Source of the DNA: Saxidomus purpurata
Taxonomy: Eukaryota > Mollusca > Bivalvia > Venerida > Veneridae
DNA: 64,000 nucleotides
Assembly (NCBI GenBank): GCA_022818135.1
Contig: JAFMSR010000005.1
Location: 17,979,716 to 18,043,715 of the forward strand
Reading direction: 5' to 3'
Below the pieces are notes generated by a model. That model ran no database searches and was not told the DNA's origin. It worked only from the letters and a program-made list of their open reading frames with translations. Numbering within the stretch: position 1 is the first letter of the stretch; each line of letters starts with the position of its first letter. The translations under genes and the position numbers were made by a program. Of this stretch, positions 20,811 through 31,867 are shown piece after piece.

Positions 20811-23800
20811 ACAAAATTAAATCTGTTAATATTTCCAAAACAACAAGCCACTATTACATGGGGAAAGAAAACAAAAATATAACAAGAGGTTACAAATCAG
20901 TATCAGTACAGACCTTCCATTTGTATTCATCATTAAATGAATTTTAAAACAATTGGTATGTTTGCAATACTATTTGTCAACATATTACATTTTTCCAGGT
21001 TATGAAACTCATCATCAAGTTAAGAAAGTTTACAAACGATGCAGTTTCTATTATATCCTGCAATACCATAAAATCTTCCTTCCTCCATGGGAGGTTTACG
21101 ACTAATATGTGTCGAATTCAAATAAACTTTGCCAGATATTCAGTTAACATGGATATCTAACTTTAGTGAATAAGACATTGGCTGGAAAATAAAATGAAAA
21201 GATAATCATTCATACTGATGCGAGAGTTATGTTTCTTATGTTCACTTTTTACTGCTATCTGTATGTGTTCCAAGTTTGATACAATCACATTGATAGGCAA
21301 TAAAGTTAAAGTATCATGCCCAGACATGATGACAAACGACATAAAAGTGATCCCTTGATGTCGCCCTGGTGCTTTGTGGGTAGGTAAAACATTTATCAAC
21401 AATAGTTTCATTATCATAAACAGTACAACCGCTCTATGCATTTGAAGAAGAGCAAATATTTTAATGATTATTGCCCACGAAAGCTTAATTTGACTATGAT
21501 ATATATATTGTATTTATATTACCATCAAAGTCTGTGACAAATGAGAGTTTGTACTTTGAAGGTGAATAACGATCGTAAATCAAGTCCGTTTACTATGACG
21601 GAGTTTTCTTAAAGTCGTACATATTTCTATTTAAACACGGTAATATACGGCTGTTGACCGGTAACATTGTCATTGCTCTTTATATACGTCACTCAAGCTA
21701 GAATAATTCTTATATTCATACAGAATAGTTAACGATCGTTTGTCTACATTCCGATTGAAGTTAGGGTACCGTGACACAAATGTGTAAAATGCCATGCAAA
21801 GTTTTGATGTGTAGAACTTGTTTTTATTTCATTTACAAATGATTTTAGGTCTACTTTTGTGATAATCAAATATGAAGTGTTTACAAATATTTGATTTTCA
21901 GGACATGTATTTTGTTTCTAAGAATAACAGCTTGGAAACATTATATGTGCTTCGTCGGGTAATAATAATTTATGCCCAGCTTCTGAACGAATTCCAAGCC
22001 ATTATACGTGTCTTACAACCTTGAATATCGAAAATGGAGTCGATACTTTATGAAAGGAATAACTCAGAAATATAGATCGCGACAATATGAGGGACAACAC
22101 AGTTTTTGCTATATTGGTTAACTATAGGAACTTGCCTCGTCTTATGTTAGAAACTGATATTGCCTACTATTGCTTCATCAGTCCATTGCACATTGTATAA
22201 GAAAGTCTAGAAGTGAATACATGTATATATTCTATAAATACATATCTCCGTATTCTTCATGTACTATTTGTGAAGATTTTGAATTTGTTTCTTCTAAAAA
22301 GTCCAAACAGCATACATCACTGTACGGAGTTATGAAGGCTTATTCAACGGGAAAGCTCTCGTTTTTACGACCTGTAATGCAGAAAGTGTCAGTGTAAAAT
22401 TTATGTAAATACCTGAGTCTTTTTTTAATGTCACACCATAAAATCAGTATATGGATTTTAAATTTTAATATAAAATATAATTTTCAAGTATTTGATTGCA
22501 TGTGATAACCCGCGTTTTCTGTACTAAATAAATGTTTATATTACAGCAAAGAAAACTTAAAGAAACGTAACCTCGCTGCTTTAACTCAATACTGTCTTCC
22601 TACAAAAATATCCGATGAACGTTCGAATTTAATAACATTCAATTTAGTAATTCATCATATTCATTTTATAATTAATTACATTCATTTAAGTAATTTATTA
22701 CATTCATTCCCGCTGCAGTTACATTTTAGGCATTGTAAATGTTCAGACTTTGCAAAATTAAATTGCAAATCTCTTAACGATCATGCCATAGCTAAAAGTG
22801 CATTTGGCAATAACAAGATATTTACATACAATCAGGCAAATGTAAAATGGTGAAATATACAGTAATTGTAAACAAAATGTATTCAAAAAGAAAGTACCTT
22901 TGTCATGACACTTGTGCTAATTAAGCAAACACAAACATTCACACTGAGTTTAGTGGTCAACAAGATGCTGTGCGATTTGAAAACATAAAGGCAGGTGACC
23001 TAATTAGAGATTCCCACACACGTTTCTGTCACAAATGGTAATTTGAAATATGTGAAAAATTCAGAAAATGTTTTGTCCACTTTCTTTGTATGTTTGTATT
23101 GTTAATATGTCTTTTGAATTACCTGGTGGAGTGAACCGTCGGCAAGTATTGTCATGTAATAACTAAAATCATTGATTTTCATAGCAAAAGAACGTTAAGG
23201 TTTTGCTACGACTCTTCGTAATTTTGTTACTACAGATAATAGTTTGTATGGGGCGGTAGTTACGAAAGTATTCAAACATCCTTGACCAAACCTTGTCACG
23301 TTACCTTAGATCTAAATACTTAAAATTTGTTCCCGAGAATTTGTTGTTTTCATGTAAGTTACGACATGCACTTATACTATTTACAAATACATGTATATCC
23401 TTTATACATGATTTGAATCACGAGATTATAAGCTATAGCATTGAAATGTGCAGAGATGTACATTTATCATATACTTTTATGAAAACTTTTAATGATATTA
23501 TTACAATTATATCTGTAACTAATAGTTGATCTAACCTTACTATCAAACTCAAAATCTTGGTGAAAAAAATGACTTCATATCCGACTTAGTTTACTTTGAG
23601 AGCTCAGCAATGGTCACGCGTTCGAATTACACATACTCTCTACAACCAAAGGTTAAAGGTATTGGGATGTAGAAAGGGTGCTATACCGTAACTGGTTAAC
23701 CCCTAGATTTCTAATAATATCTTCATTAGTAACTCGAAAATTTATATAAAAATAATAATACATTCCTTTTATGATAAACAGAACCAGAACCATACTAGAA

Positions 23801-24470
23801 AATTGCTAAAGCGGGTACGTTTTTGCAAACGTAACGCTTGCCATGTGCTATAACTTTGGCGACACTATTGCTTTGAGGTAGACCTCTTAGTTATACCGAA
23901 TAAACTATTTTGCAAAGTCTAACGGAAAACAATATTCCATCATTAACATTTAAAATAAATTTGTGGCGTAATTATTGGTAATCTAATTTAGATTGATGTA
24001 TCCATAAATGTTACAAAAATAAACAATAGAAGATCGTACAAAAGATAGCAATAGCCGGCGTTTCCGTTCTACCATTTTTTTCTGTTTTTAACATTTCCCG
24101 TAAATCAGACGAATGAATGATGCATATTGATGAAGCTATTTAAAGCAATCTACATCTGAAACAGGTAATTAAACCAAGAACTTGGCAGTAATTGTTCGAA
24201 ATAGGTACTTTTTGCTTCTATGTTTAAAGGTCCATTACTGAAACCAAAACGAATTTTCTTTTAAATCTGGAATTGTAACGGGCATCTTCTCAAAAGGAAA
24301 ACTGTGACATATTGCATCGAATGTGACCACATTGCGTTGAAAATCTAAGTTTAGCAAAATAATTAATGAATTGTATTTTGCCTTTTCGAAAACGAAAGTA
24401 GGTTTTCCAGTTTTCAGATTTCTTTGTAATTTTCCAGAAATCCAGAATTTCCAGAATTTGCTATCCGATT
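20811..24470. other. AT-rich DNA, no supported gene
   Basis: About 3.6 kb with no defensible gene or large repeat. A weak tRNA-like B box (GCGTTCGAATTAC) occurs near 23618 without an A box at the right spacing. Irregular TACATTCATT-like repetition at 22625-22710 is too degenerate to call. Confidence 0.5.
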
Positions 24471-24477
24471 TATATAA

Positions 24478-24653
24478 AACAGATATAGACAATCTGCTGC
24501 TTAAACGATACAGACATTCTGCTGCGTAACAGATACAGACATTCTGCTGCGTAACAGATACAGACATTCTGCTGCGTAACAGATACAGACATTCTGCTGC
24601 GTAACAGATACAGACATTCTGCTGCGTAACAGATTCAGACATTCTGCTGCGTA
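24478..24653. repeat. 25 bp minisatellite, about seven copies
   Basis: The unit ACAGATACAGACATTCTGCTGCGTA repeats every 25 bp; for example ATTCTGCTGC starts at 24541, 24566 and 24591. The central copies are identical and the outer ones diverge (ATAGACAATCTGCTGCTTAA at the left, ATTCAGACATT at the right). A 146-codon minus-strand frame spans it with repeated CYAAECLYLL-like peptides, which I read as a by-product. Confidence 0.95.
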
Positions 24654-24659
24654 AGACAA

Positions 24660-27600
24660 CTGTGATTACGACCATTTACTAGGAATAACTTTTATCTTGC
24701 ATGCTACCTTATAAGCGATTCATATATAATGTGAAAGACTATTTTACAGACATTTTCAGGCTCACGTTGATTTTGCGAACTAAACAGTTCCTAAAATCTT
24801 ATTCATTAAAAGATATGTCGCGCATATTCGCGCCTATTCTAAAATTTTAGTTTAACGGTACATATGACTCATTTGTGTCAAATCAGATTTTTCGACTGTG
24901 CTTAAAAATCCTGTCTTTATTCACGGCGCAATATTATGATTTTTTATCTCCAAAATTAATTTAGTTTAGTGTACCATTTCAACAGTATTTTCATCACAGT
25001 GTAATTCTGAAAATTCTCTGACATTCGTACTAGCACCTATACACATGTACTCATTTTAATCAGATACAGTTTCAACGCAGATTGCAAGCATGCATATTTA
25101 ACTGTTATCTTTCCAATCTGGGACATATGGTGTCACCGGTAACTGTCAATCAAGTACCACTTCAGGTTTTTTTCCTAATCAAGAACGCATCGGTATGCTA
25201 ATTGCGGCAAAGATATGTTCTATCTGTAACACTATCTTATGTTCCCGCGTTAAGTCGTCCTATAACAATATGCTATCATAAATTATACCCCTTTTTTAAA
25301 AGTATCAACGTTTGTTGGCTGTTTATGGGGATGTAAAAAAGACCTCCTTAGCTAAATTTCTATCATATCGGAAAGATCTATGGAAATAAATTCTAATGTT
25401 ATACACCTCTTTATGGAGAGGACGCAATTAGAACAAAATATACACTTCATTACATGTTAACAATCAATGTAAGGTCTCGTTTTGCATTATAGGATCTTGA
25501 GCGGCTTGCGATACCTTTTGTTCAGTAGTTTAAGTGTGCATATAGTAGAAAATACCTCACACATTTATTGTGCCGACTTGCTAACCTTTTGTCCAATGGT
25601 TGATCTGTGCATACCGCACACATCCATTGTATTAGCTACAGGGTTGATAAGTGCATATAAATTGCAGAGATATGAAACTACCACATGCATTTCTCTTGCG
25701 CACTGATAACTTCTATTATAACAAGTTTAAATTAATCTGATCCGGCAAACTGACACACTCTTTCTTTCTATCGCTTTATCTTGTTTTTCTTTCAAAAGTG
25801 TTTTTTACTCTCTGACAAAATTGCATGCTTACAATGGCATATGTAATAAATTATGCAGGGTAAGACAAATTATTTTGTACAGATCAAAAATGTCAAAATG
25901 TTCTTTTAAAAATGTTTTAACAGAACTTTTGAGCAACGTTCCGTTTTTTATCTATTGAAAATACAAACTAAGCAGAAACAATACATCTGTTTGTTACATG
26001 TGCAAACCGAAGTTTGAATACGTACACTTTGTGTTTCAACATGAAGGACTGCTTTTTGGTAAGAAGTAGATTAAAGCCCGCAATAGCAAATGGTATGGCC
26101 GGTGGACTAGATATGTCAAATCCGACCGAGTGTGCTAACGACATGGTCAAGAAAAAGGTATGCAACCCGTAAAACGCTGGAAAAAATGCGATGTTTATTG
26201 CATATAACAGGGTGACAAAAATGATCAAACAAAAGGAGTTTTAGTAGTAGATAATAATTGACGGATGTAGGCAGGAAGTATTTGATAATTATACTTGAGG
26301 ACCAGTAACTACAGTTCAACACTCTCCACGTGGATATTGACTGCACTTTTATGAAAAGACAAATTTAACAAAGAAAAAGGTTTCCACTTAGTATCCCAAT
26401 TAACGGTTCGTTGATACTCTTAGTTATGCTGGCTTTGTAACAATATGACAATTTAGGTCAAATCTATCTGTACCTCTTAGCACCTGGTCTTGAATAATAA
26501 GTTCATATTAATCTTACCTATAAACATTTTAAGCTTTGATGTTATATCATTACTTCTGTTATGCAATGAATGACACTTGTGGTATACTCAAAAGCTCTCC
26601 TCATATTCCTCTATCCCACTGGGCTATGTAAACTGAGCTTGGAACAAACACAGTTAGCATAATAAATTACCTACTGATAGCTACTAATAAGGGATATATG
26701 GAATCCGATGATCAAAGTATATAAAAATTTGCCTCACTCTGCGTTCGAGATTCGCTAGATTAATTTCTCAGTGGAAGTACATAAATTGAAAAATCATAAT
26801 TCGAACGAGCACTCAAAACTATTTAACTTCTTTTCATTGGAACTCAACCCTTTCAAAAAAATTGTCATATATATGGATATTTCAATTTCTTCAAAGATAT
26901 CGTTTGGATGCAATAACAAAAAGGACGTGAAATGGATAACCGTACTAATCGAATCAGATCTGACTATGACGATAAATATGGCCTGGTTTGAATTTAATCT
27001 GGACAGATAATTTCCATTTATTTGCGGTTTCTTTGGTTGACAGGTGTTTAAGCGAAAATTATTTTAATATTCATAAACATATACGAAACTTCGGTACATG
27101 TTTAGATACTGTCAATCTATAATCAGAACGTATTTGCACTGAAACACCATCAGCTCATATTTTATCGAACGGAACAAACACAACAAATAATTTATACCTA
27201 TGAAGTGTTTTAGCACAAATCGTGGAATGAAATGTGTTACATGTAAACATATTGATGAGTATATAATAAAGAAATATCTTATCACTGAATAAGTTTCAAT
27301 AGATTTTGAAATACCTAAAGTCGACGTACTTTAAGCAGGGATCTTACGGTAAATAAAATGTAATAAAATTAGTTTCAAAAAGATCGGATATATGTTGCAC
27401 TTCTTTTGTATTAGCTTCACATTGACAATTAAGTATTACTGGTTCATTTGTAATAACGTATAAAAACGAAACTTTCTTGTCTTCTTGTGAGTAATTAGAT
27501 GTAGACACAAACACAGAAAGTGTAGACTTTAGAATTCTATATAATAATCAAAGTTAAGTTATGTTGTAAACTGAAAATAACACCGTTATGGTCGGTATGC

Positions 27601-28390
27601 GCATTCAGCTTTGTTCATCGCTGTCCTTTCTCCTGCCCGCGCGAATCTTTCGATTATTGTCATGAAAAATTATATCGATACCGATCATTTTGTTATATTT
27701 TGCACTTAAGTTTTGTAGGAACACTAAGTCAAGTCCATTATTTTGTCCTGGACTTTTGAAAGGCACATGACATTACAATTATCCCCGCAGCTGTAACGTT
27801 GCCAAGCAAGATGTCTTTCCGGCGAAATGAAACAATATTCTTCCTGACGGTGCGTTAGTTAAAGATATAGATCTAAGTTTTGAAAACGCTTTCTTGTTGC
27901 GTAGCTTGGTTCTGATAATACTAAGGAGTACTATATATTACAAAGTTTAAAATGTAAATATGTTTTAATGAGTCATGCAGATGAACCTTTTGTTGAAACA
28001 GAAATTACAGTTCGCATTAACCCAAATTTCTGATTTCGGCAGTGGTACTCCTTGTCTTTCAAACACTTGCACTTCCTTAGCCATTATAAAATTTGATAAG
28101 AGATTGAAAATGCTTACTTGCAAAAATGTTGCAATAAAGTCGATAGGAATTCAATAGTCTATGAAGATTTAACGGGTGCAGTTGAAAGACACTATCACTC
28201 CACAATGTTAATGGCTGTACTTTATGTCTTCTAACTACGCTATGACAAGGGACTTTAGGAGCAACCGATTAGAGGTTGGGGAAAAGATTAAGATAAAGAT
28301 ATGGGGCTTCGATCTCTTGTTAATGGGTATGTCAGGCATTTAGAGCATACTTAAAGTGGAGAGTTGCTGGATTGAAAATCTCTTTGAACT
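24660..28390. other. AT-rich DNA, no supported gene
   Basis: No feature is supported over about 3.7 kb. Open frames reach 86 codons and are low-complexity or hydrophobic by AT bias. This may be intronic. Confidence 0.5.
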
Positions 28391-28392
28391 GA

Positions 28393-28414
28393 TTTTTTTT
28401 TTTTTTTTTTTTTT
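28393..28414. repeat. Poly-T tract
   Basis: An uninterrupted run of about 22 thymines. It could be the tail of a minus-strand retroposed copy or a simple homopolymer. No element was traced on its right side. Confidence 0.8.
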
Positions 28415-29455
28415 ATTTACTTTTTACATGTATCATCAAATAACAGAGTTAAATGAATTCATTGACTGGGTACGCGCTTTATTGATGTGAAATATTTTAA
28501 CTTGATTGTTGATTTGATTTTAGTTTATCACTATATAACAGTGATCTTCTTTCGCTAAAAATCTCATAATGTAACGGGTGGTCTCGTGCGGGAACTGATC
28601 GACTATATCAGATTGCAAGTTTTCGTTCATCCTTCTTAAGAAGTAGCAGGTATTTCATCGCAGTCCGTGATTTTAAATTCATTTAAGATTCTTAAACCCA
28701 GATATTCATATATTTCACTTTTCCAGGAAGCTGTATACCAACTGAATAATGTGCGTGATCTAGCAATATCGGCCAAGCAAGCAATGTCAAAACTTGTATG
28801 AAGAAGTATTTTAACTCCATATTTAAATTAAAGATGAACAAAAACTCACGAAAGGGGTTACGTGTCTTCAAACTTATCTTAAGAAGAGCTAAGCAGTTTA
28901 GGATGTTTATCGAAGGAGTGAAATATGTCCGGTATTCATATAAACGTGCCAACGAATTAACAAAGGTATACATTTAAAGAAGAACAAATGTGTTTGGTGC
29001 GATGGTGTTAGAGAAAATAGATTCTGATTTGACCGTGACAAATGTGGACTAGGATATCTAAATAAAGTTTGAAAAGGTCATCAAGTATATCAAGCACGAA
29101 AATAACTTCTTGATTAATAAACATACCTACAACTTTCGCAACAACTAATACTTCTGAAAAACAAACACATCTATCTCGGAAAGATTATTTTTTCCTGATG
29201 AATAACCATATAAAAAGGAATCAAAATGTTTATACATACAAATAATTTAATAACACATGCACATATAAGCACGCGCTGACTGTTTAATAAAAATGCGTCT
29301 ATATATCTTCATGAAAGTTTCTAAGTAAAGAGCCGGTCTTCTCAATAACTTCTATTTATGCTAACTACAAAATTGCTTTGATGAAGTAATGTTCTCCACA
29401 GTTAGAAATTAGGAACCTTAATTGCATAAAAACATCTAATACCTGTTCAATATAC
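28415..29455. other. AT-rich DNA, no supported gene
   Basis: A 93-codon minus-strand frame at 28692-28973 has a hydrophobic AT-biased composition and no recognisable motif. Nothing else was seen. Confidence 0.45.
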
Positions 29456-29459
29456 TGCA

Positions 29460-29778
29460 TGTTACATCTATTCCGACCGTCTATTTGTCCCACCATATAT
29501 CTGTTGTTCTACCCTGTCTGTTGTCTTATCCATCCGTCTGTCAGGCCGTACACCCTGACGTGTATGGGCTTCATTCCGTCAACAATATGTTTGCATTATG
29601 GCTACCGTATATGAAAACAATGAAGGTATATTGAAAGAAAAATAATAGTTCTTCAATATCAGCAAAAAAATCATTAAACTTCAAATTTTCATTCAACTGT
29701 TCGTCCAACACATACGGACAAAAAGACAGACATCCCAGGGCTAAGTACTGCATCCTGAATAGCGGTATAGATCCTTAT
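29460..29778 (-). repeat. Dispersed module R, copy 1 (inverse of 63140-63465)
   Basis: In reverse complement this segment matches 63140-63465 along its length. Shared strings include CCGCTATTCAGGATGCAGTA, CTTAGCCCTGGGATGT, GTCTTTTTGTCCG, TGTTGGACG, TTTCAATA and a conserved TTGTTGACNGAATGAAGC. Similarity is about 70-75% by eye, highest at the GC-rich edge. There is no coding capacity. Both copies sit beside clusters of the CGAATACAGCTCC palindrome, so they are parts of one composite element. Confidence 0.8.
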
Positions 29779-29798
29779 TTAAGAAATAATAAATGCCT

Positions 29799-29936
29799 CC
29801 CTGTATTTTATCGTTGAATAAAATATAGTCAGGAATTTGGATGCGTAGTAATTAAATCACGAGTGCGTAGCACGAGTGATTTAATTTTTCGCATCCAAAT
29901 GACTGACTGTATTTTATTCAATGATAAAATATAGGG
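29799..29936. repeat. Foldback element (138 bp) with CTGTATTTTATCG ends
   Basis: The left arm begins CCCTGTATTTTATCGTTGAA and the right arm ends TTCAATGATAAAATATAGGG. The arms are about 67 bp at roughly 85-90% match by eye, meeting at GAGTGCGTAGCACGAG. A related short hairpin (CTGTATTTTAT/ATAAAATACAG, 30098-30125) and a decayed copy at 31789-31867 occur nearby. Its position suggests insertion between module R and the palindrome cluster at 30.17 kb. Confidence 0.8.
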
Positions 29937-30097
29937 AACAATTTAACACGTTATTTTCTTTGAAAACAATCCCGAACTTTATTTAACGCGTAGTAGTACA
30001 TCATTGTAACCTTAAAACGCGAGATACGATTGGACGCGCTTGTTTACATACGTCACGTCGTTACGTCATTTAAGGCACGTCGTCCTTGTAAAACGTG

Positions 30098-30125
30098 CTG
30101 TATTTTATCGTAAAATAAAATACAG
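30098..30125. repeat. Short hairpin related to the foldback at 29.8 kb
   Basis: CTGTATTTTAT, loop CGTAAA, ATAAAATACAG: a perfect 11 bp stem. The sequence equals the terminal part of the foldback arms at 29799-29936, so the 29.80-30.13 kb interval may be one larger inserted element with this motif at both ends. Confidence 0.65.
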
Positions 30126-30169
30126 GCTTTTCCCTATATGTTTATATAGGAAAAACAGCCGCTTGTGTT

Positions 30170-30285
30170 AGAACCCCAGCTCCCATTTGATAAGGGGAGG
30201 AATAGTCGTTTATGCGCACTGAAAACAGCTCCCTGGGGAGCTGTATTCGAAAGGAGCTGTATCCGATGTTACAATGCAGTACATG
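30170..30285 (+). repeat. CGAATACAGCTCC palindrome cluster, copy 1
   Basis: It contains AACAGCTCCCTGGGGAGCTGTATTC at 30225-30248, a near-perfect palindrome, then AAAGGAGCTGTATCC and GATGTTACAATGCAG. The order matches the right-hand cluster at 63.61-63.76 kb. On its left it carries a mutated palindrome (CAGCTCCCATTTGATAAGGGGAGG) corresponding to the innermost unit of the 62.9 kb cluster, with the CGAATA half lost. It is an older, shortened copy. Confidence 0.75.
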
Positions 30286-30502
30286 GCTGCCTGATGGTGT
30301 AGTAACACAAATAATCTGAATTTTGCCTTCATAAGTGTTACAATGATTTAAAGCATTAACATGTATATTAGGCAACGGAAATGGCTTTTAATTAATTTTT
30401 AAGCAGAGATCACAAACACGACCCCCATGCGTTTCAGCTAAAGTCGATCTACTTTTCAGGCAAAAGGAGAAGCCTATGGCTGTTCAAATTGTCAGGGTTT
30501 GG

Positions 30503-30640
30503 GGGCTATACGTTTGACGCATGCCGGCGTATGCCGCTCGATTTGTTTCTAAAAGCCATGCTGGAGGAAGAGGTTTGGATATATCGGCGTATCCCGGCTT
30601 ACGCAGCGTATGTTCCGGCCTGTGTCAAACGTATAGGCCT
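30503..30640. repeat. GC-rich inverted-repeat segment
   Basis: GGCTATACGTTTGACGCATGCCGG at the left is inverted at the right as CCGGCCTGTGTCAAACGTATAGGCC, enclosing about 90 bp with several GGCGTATNCCGG-like motifs. GC content is clearly higher than in neighbouring DNA. It looks like a short TIR element. A 61-codon open frame across it has no other support. Confidence 0.6.
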
Positions 30641-30674
30641 TTCGCTTAGTCGTTTTCAAAACCTGCATTACTAA

Positions 30675-30700
30675 AACAAGGGGTCACGTGACTCCTTGTT
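30675..30700. repeat. 26 bp palindrome with central CACGTG
   Basis: AACAAGG-GGTCACGTGACT-CCTTGTT is a near-perfect palindrome with a single mismatched pair, centred on the E-box GTCACGTGAC. It could bind bHLH-zip factors such as USF/MITF types, or be a remnant of a repeat end. No gene start is supported nearby. Confidence 0.45.
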
Positions 30701-30709
30701 AAAAATCAA

Positions 30710-31066
30710 TTAAGTGGGATTACTCCAGTTCATGACAAGGTAGAGTTGTGGTCCATGTAAGTAACCCTCTATCATCTTATGCAGTTTGAATGAATTCCTT
30801 TCAGATGTCAGGTTTAAAAAATATCCAAAACGGGAAACAACGACAAAAACTATGTATGGTAGAGTCAGTATGTCGTTTTGTGCATTGTCCTTTTTGTCAA
30901 TGTCGTCTGGTATTGCTTGAAGTTTGAAAAACACCTTTAACACCTTAGAAGGACAATTGCAATCATATGTAACAGACAAATGAGCGGATACACAACCGGA
31001 AACCATAACATATTCCCCGCAATGTTTTAAAGCGGTGAATAGTATGATTACAAGCGTAAAATGCAC
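30710..31066 (-). CDS. Unrecognised open frame, possible exon
   Basis: A 118-codon open frame on the minus strand. It has no upstream in-frame ATG before a stop, so as a gene it would have to be an internal exon or begin at the internal Met (YVMVSG). The peptide starts hydrophobic (FTLVIILFTAL), then carries cysteines (SVTYDCNCPS) and a charged segment (DDIDKKDN). No family is recognised. A frame of this length is expected about once or twice by chance in a window of this composition. Confidence 0.2.
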   Translation of the reverse strand: MHFTLVIILFTALKHCGEYVMVSGCVSAHLSVTYDCNCPSKVLKVFFKLQAIPDDIDKKDNAQNDILTLPYIVFVVVSRFGYFLNLTSERNSFKLHKMIEGYLHGPQLYLVMNWSNPT

Positions 31067-31785
31067 AGCCGCAATTCTATAACCCTTACTAAGTTCTCAT
31101 TTTTATACTCAGATTACTTGTGTCTATATTAAGACCATAATGCAAAATCTCGACTAACCCAAATGGAAAAGCGCTGTTCTTTTTCGCTGCCGAACTTCAA
31201 ATATTTGAGAAATCAAACAGAAAAAAACCTTTACATGTGTTATCTGTATGGAAACGGCGACAAAAATACTAACTTGGGCGTAAATATCGCTGTTTCCGAT
31301 ACAATTTCAATCAATAAGTAATATTTATAATACAAAATGTTCGATTAAAATAGAAACGAATATATCAAACTGCATGACAACAGGTGTGGTTTTAAATTAT
31401 TTGCTAAGACATATCGTGAGCTAATAAAGAACACAAATCATTGTGGTAGTTAAGTGTTGACAATGTTTATTTTCATTGGTTTCTTGGGTTTCAAACTGTA
31501 CAACGATACGCCTATTTTTGTTTCTTTTGGTAACAGCTTGCGTTGAAGGGTTGTCCAAACAGTAAGCAAATTATTGTTTTGTGTTTTGTGACGGGTTATC
31601 AGATCGTTTGATAAATTGTGGAAGAAAGGGAAGATCATAGTTACTATACTGACGTTACTGTACCAAAGGAAACAACTGCCTGTCGTTTTTTTAAAGCAAC
31701 AAGAACGTACTGCTGTACGCGTTCAATAAAGTTTGGGAGTAGTTTTTAAAGAAACTGACATGTTAGAATCGAAATGAAAAATATT
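31067..31785. other. AT-rich DNA, no supported gene
   Basis: Nothing beyond short open frames is seen. Confidence 0.45.
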
Positions 31786-31788
31786 TCT

Positions 31789-31867
31789 CTTTATTTTATC
31801 GTTGACTTAAAAACAGTCCGTTGTTTTGGATGCGAAAAATAAAATCCAAATTCAACAATAAAACACA
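31789..31867. repeat. Decayed foldback copy, CTGTATTTTATCG type
   Basis: TTATTTTATCGTTGA and TTTGGATGCGAAAAAT match the arms of the element at 29799-29936, and TTCAACAATAAAACACAG supplies the opposite arm in shortened form. It is an old, internally deleted copy. Confidence 0.55.

Noticed and set aside
20519..20851. 110-codon minus-strand frame
   Set aside because: It overlaps the SINE at 20594-20810 and reads its tRNA-like head in antisense.
24235..24675. 146-codon minus-strand open frame with repeated CYAAECLYLL peptides
   Set aside because: It is produced by the 25 bp array; no start, splice or domain support outside the repeat.
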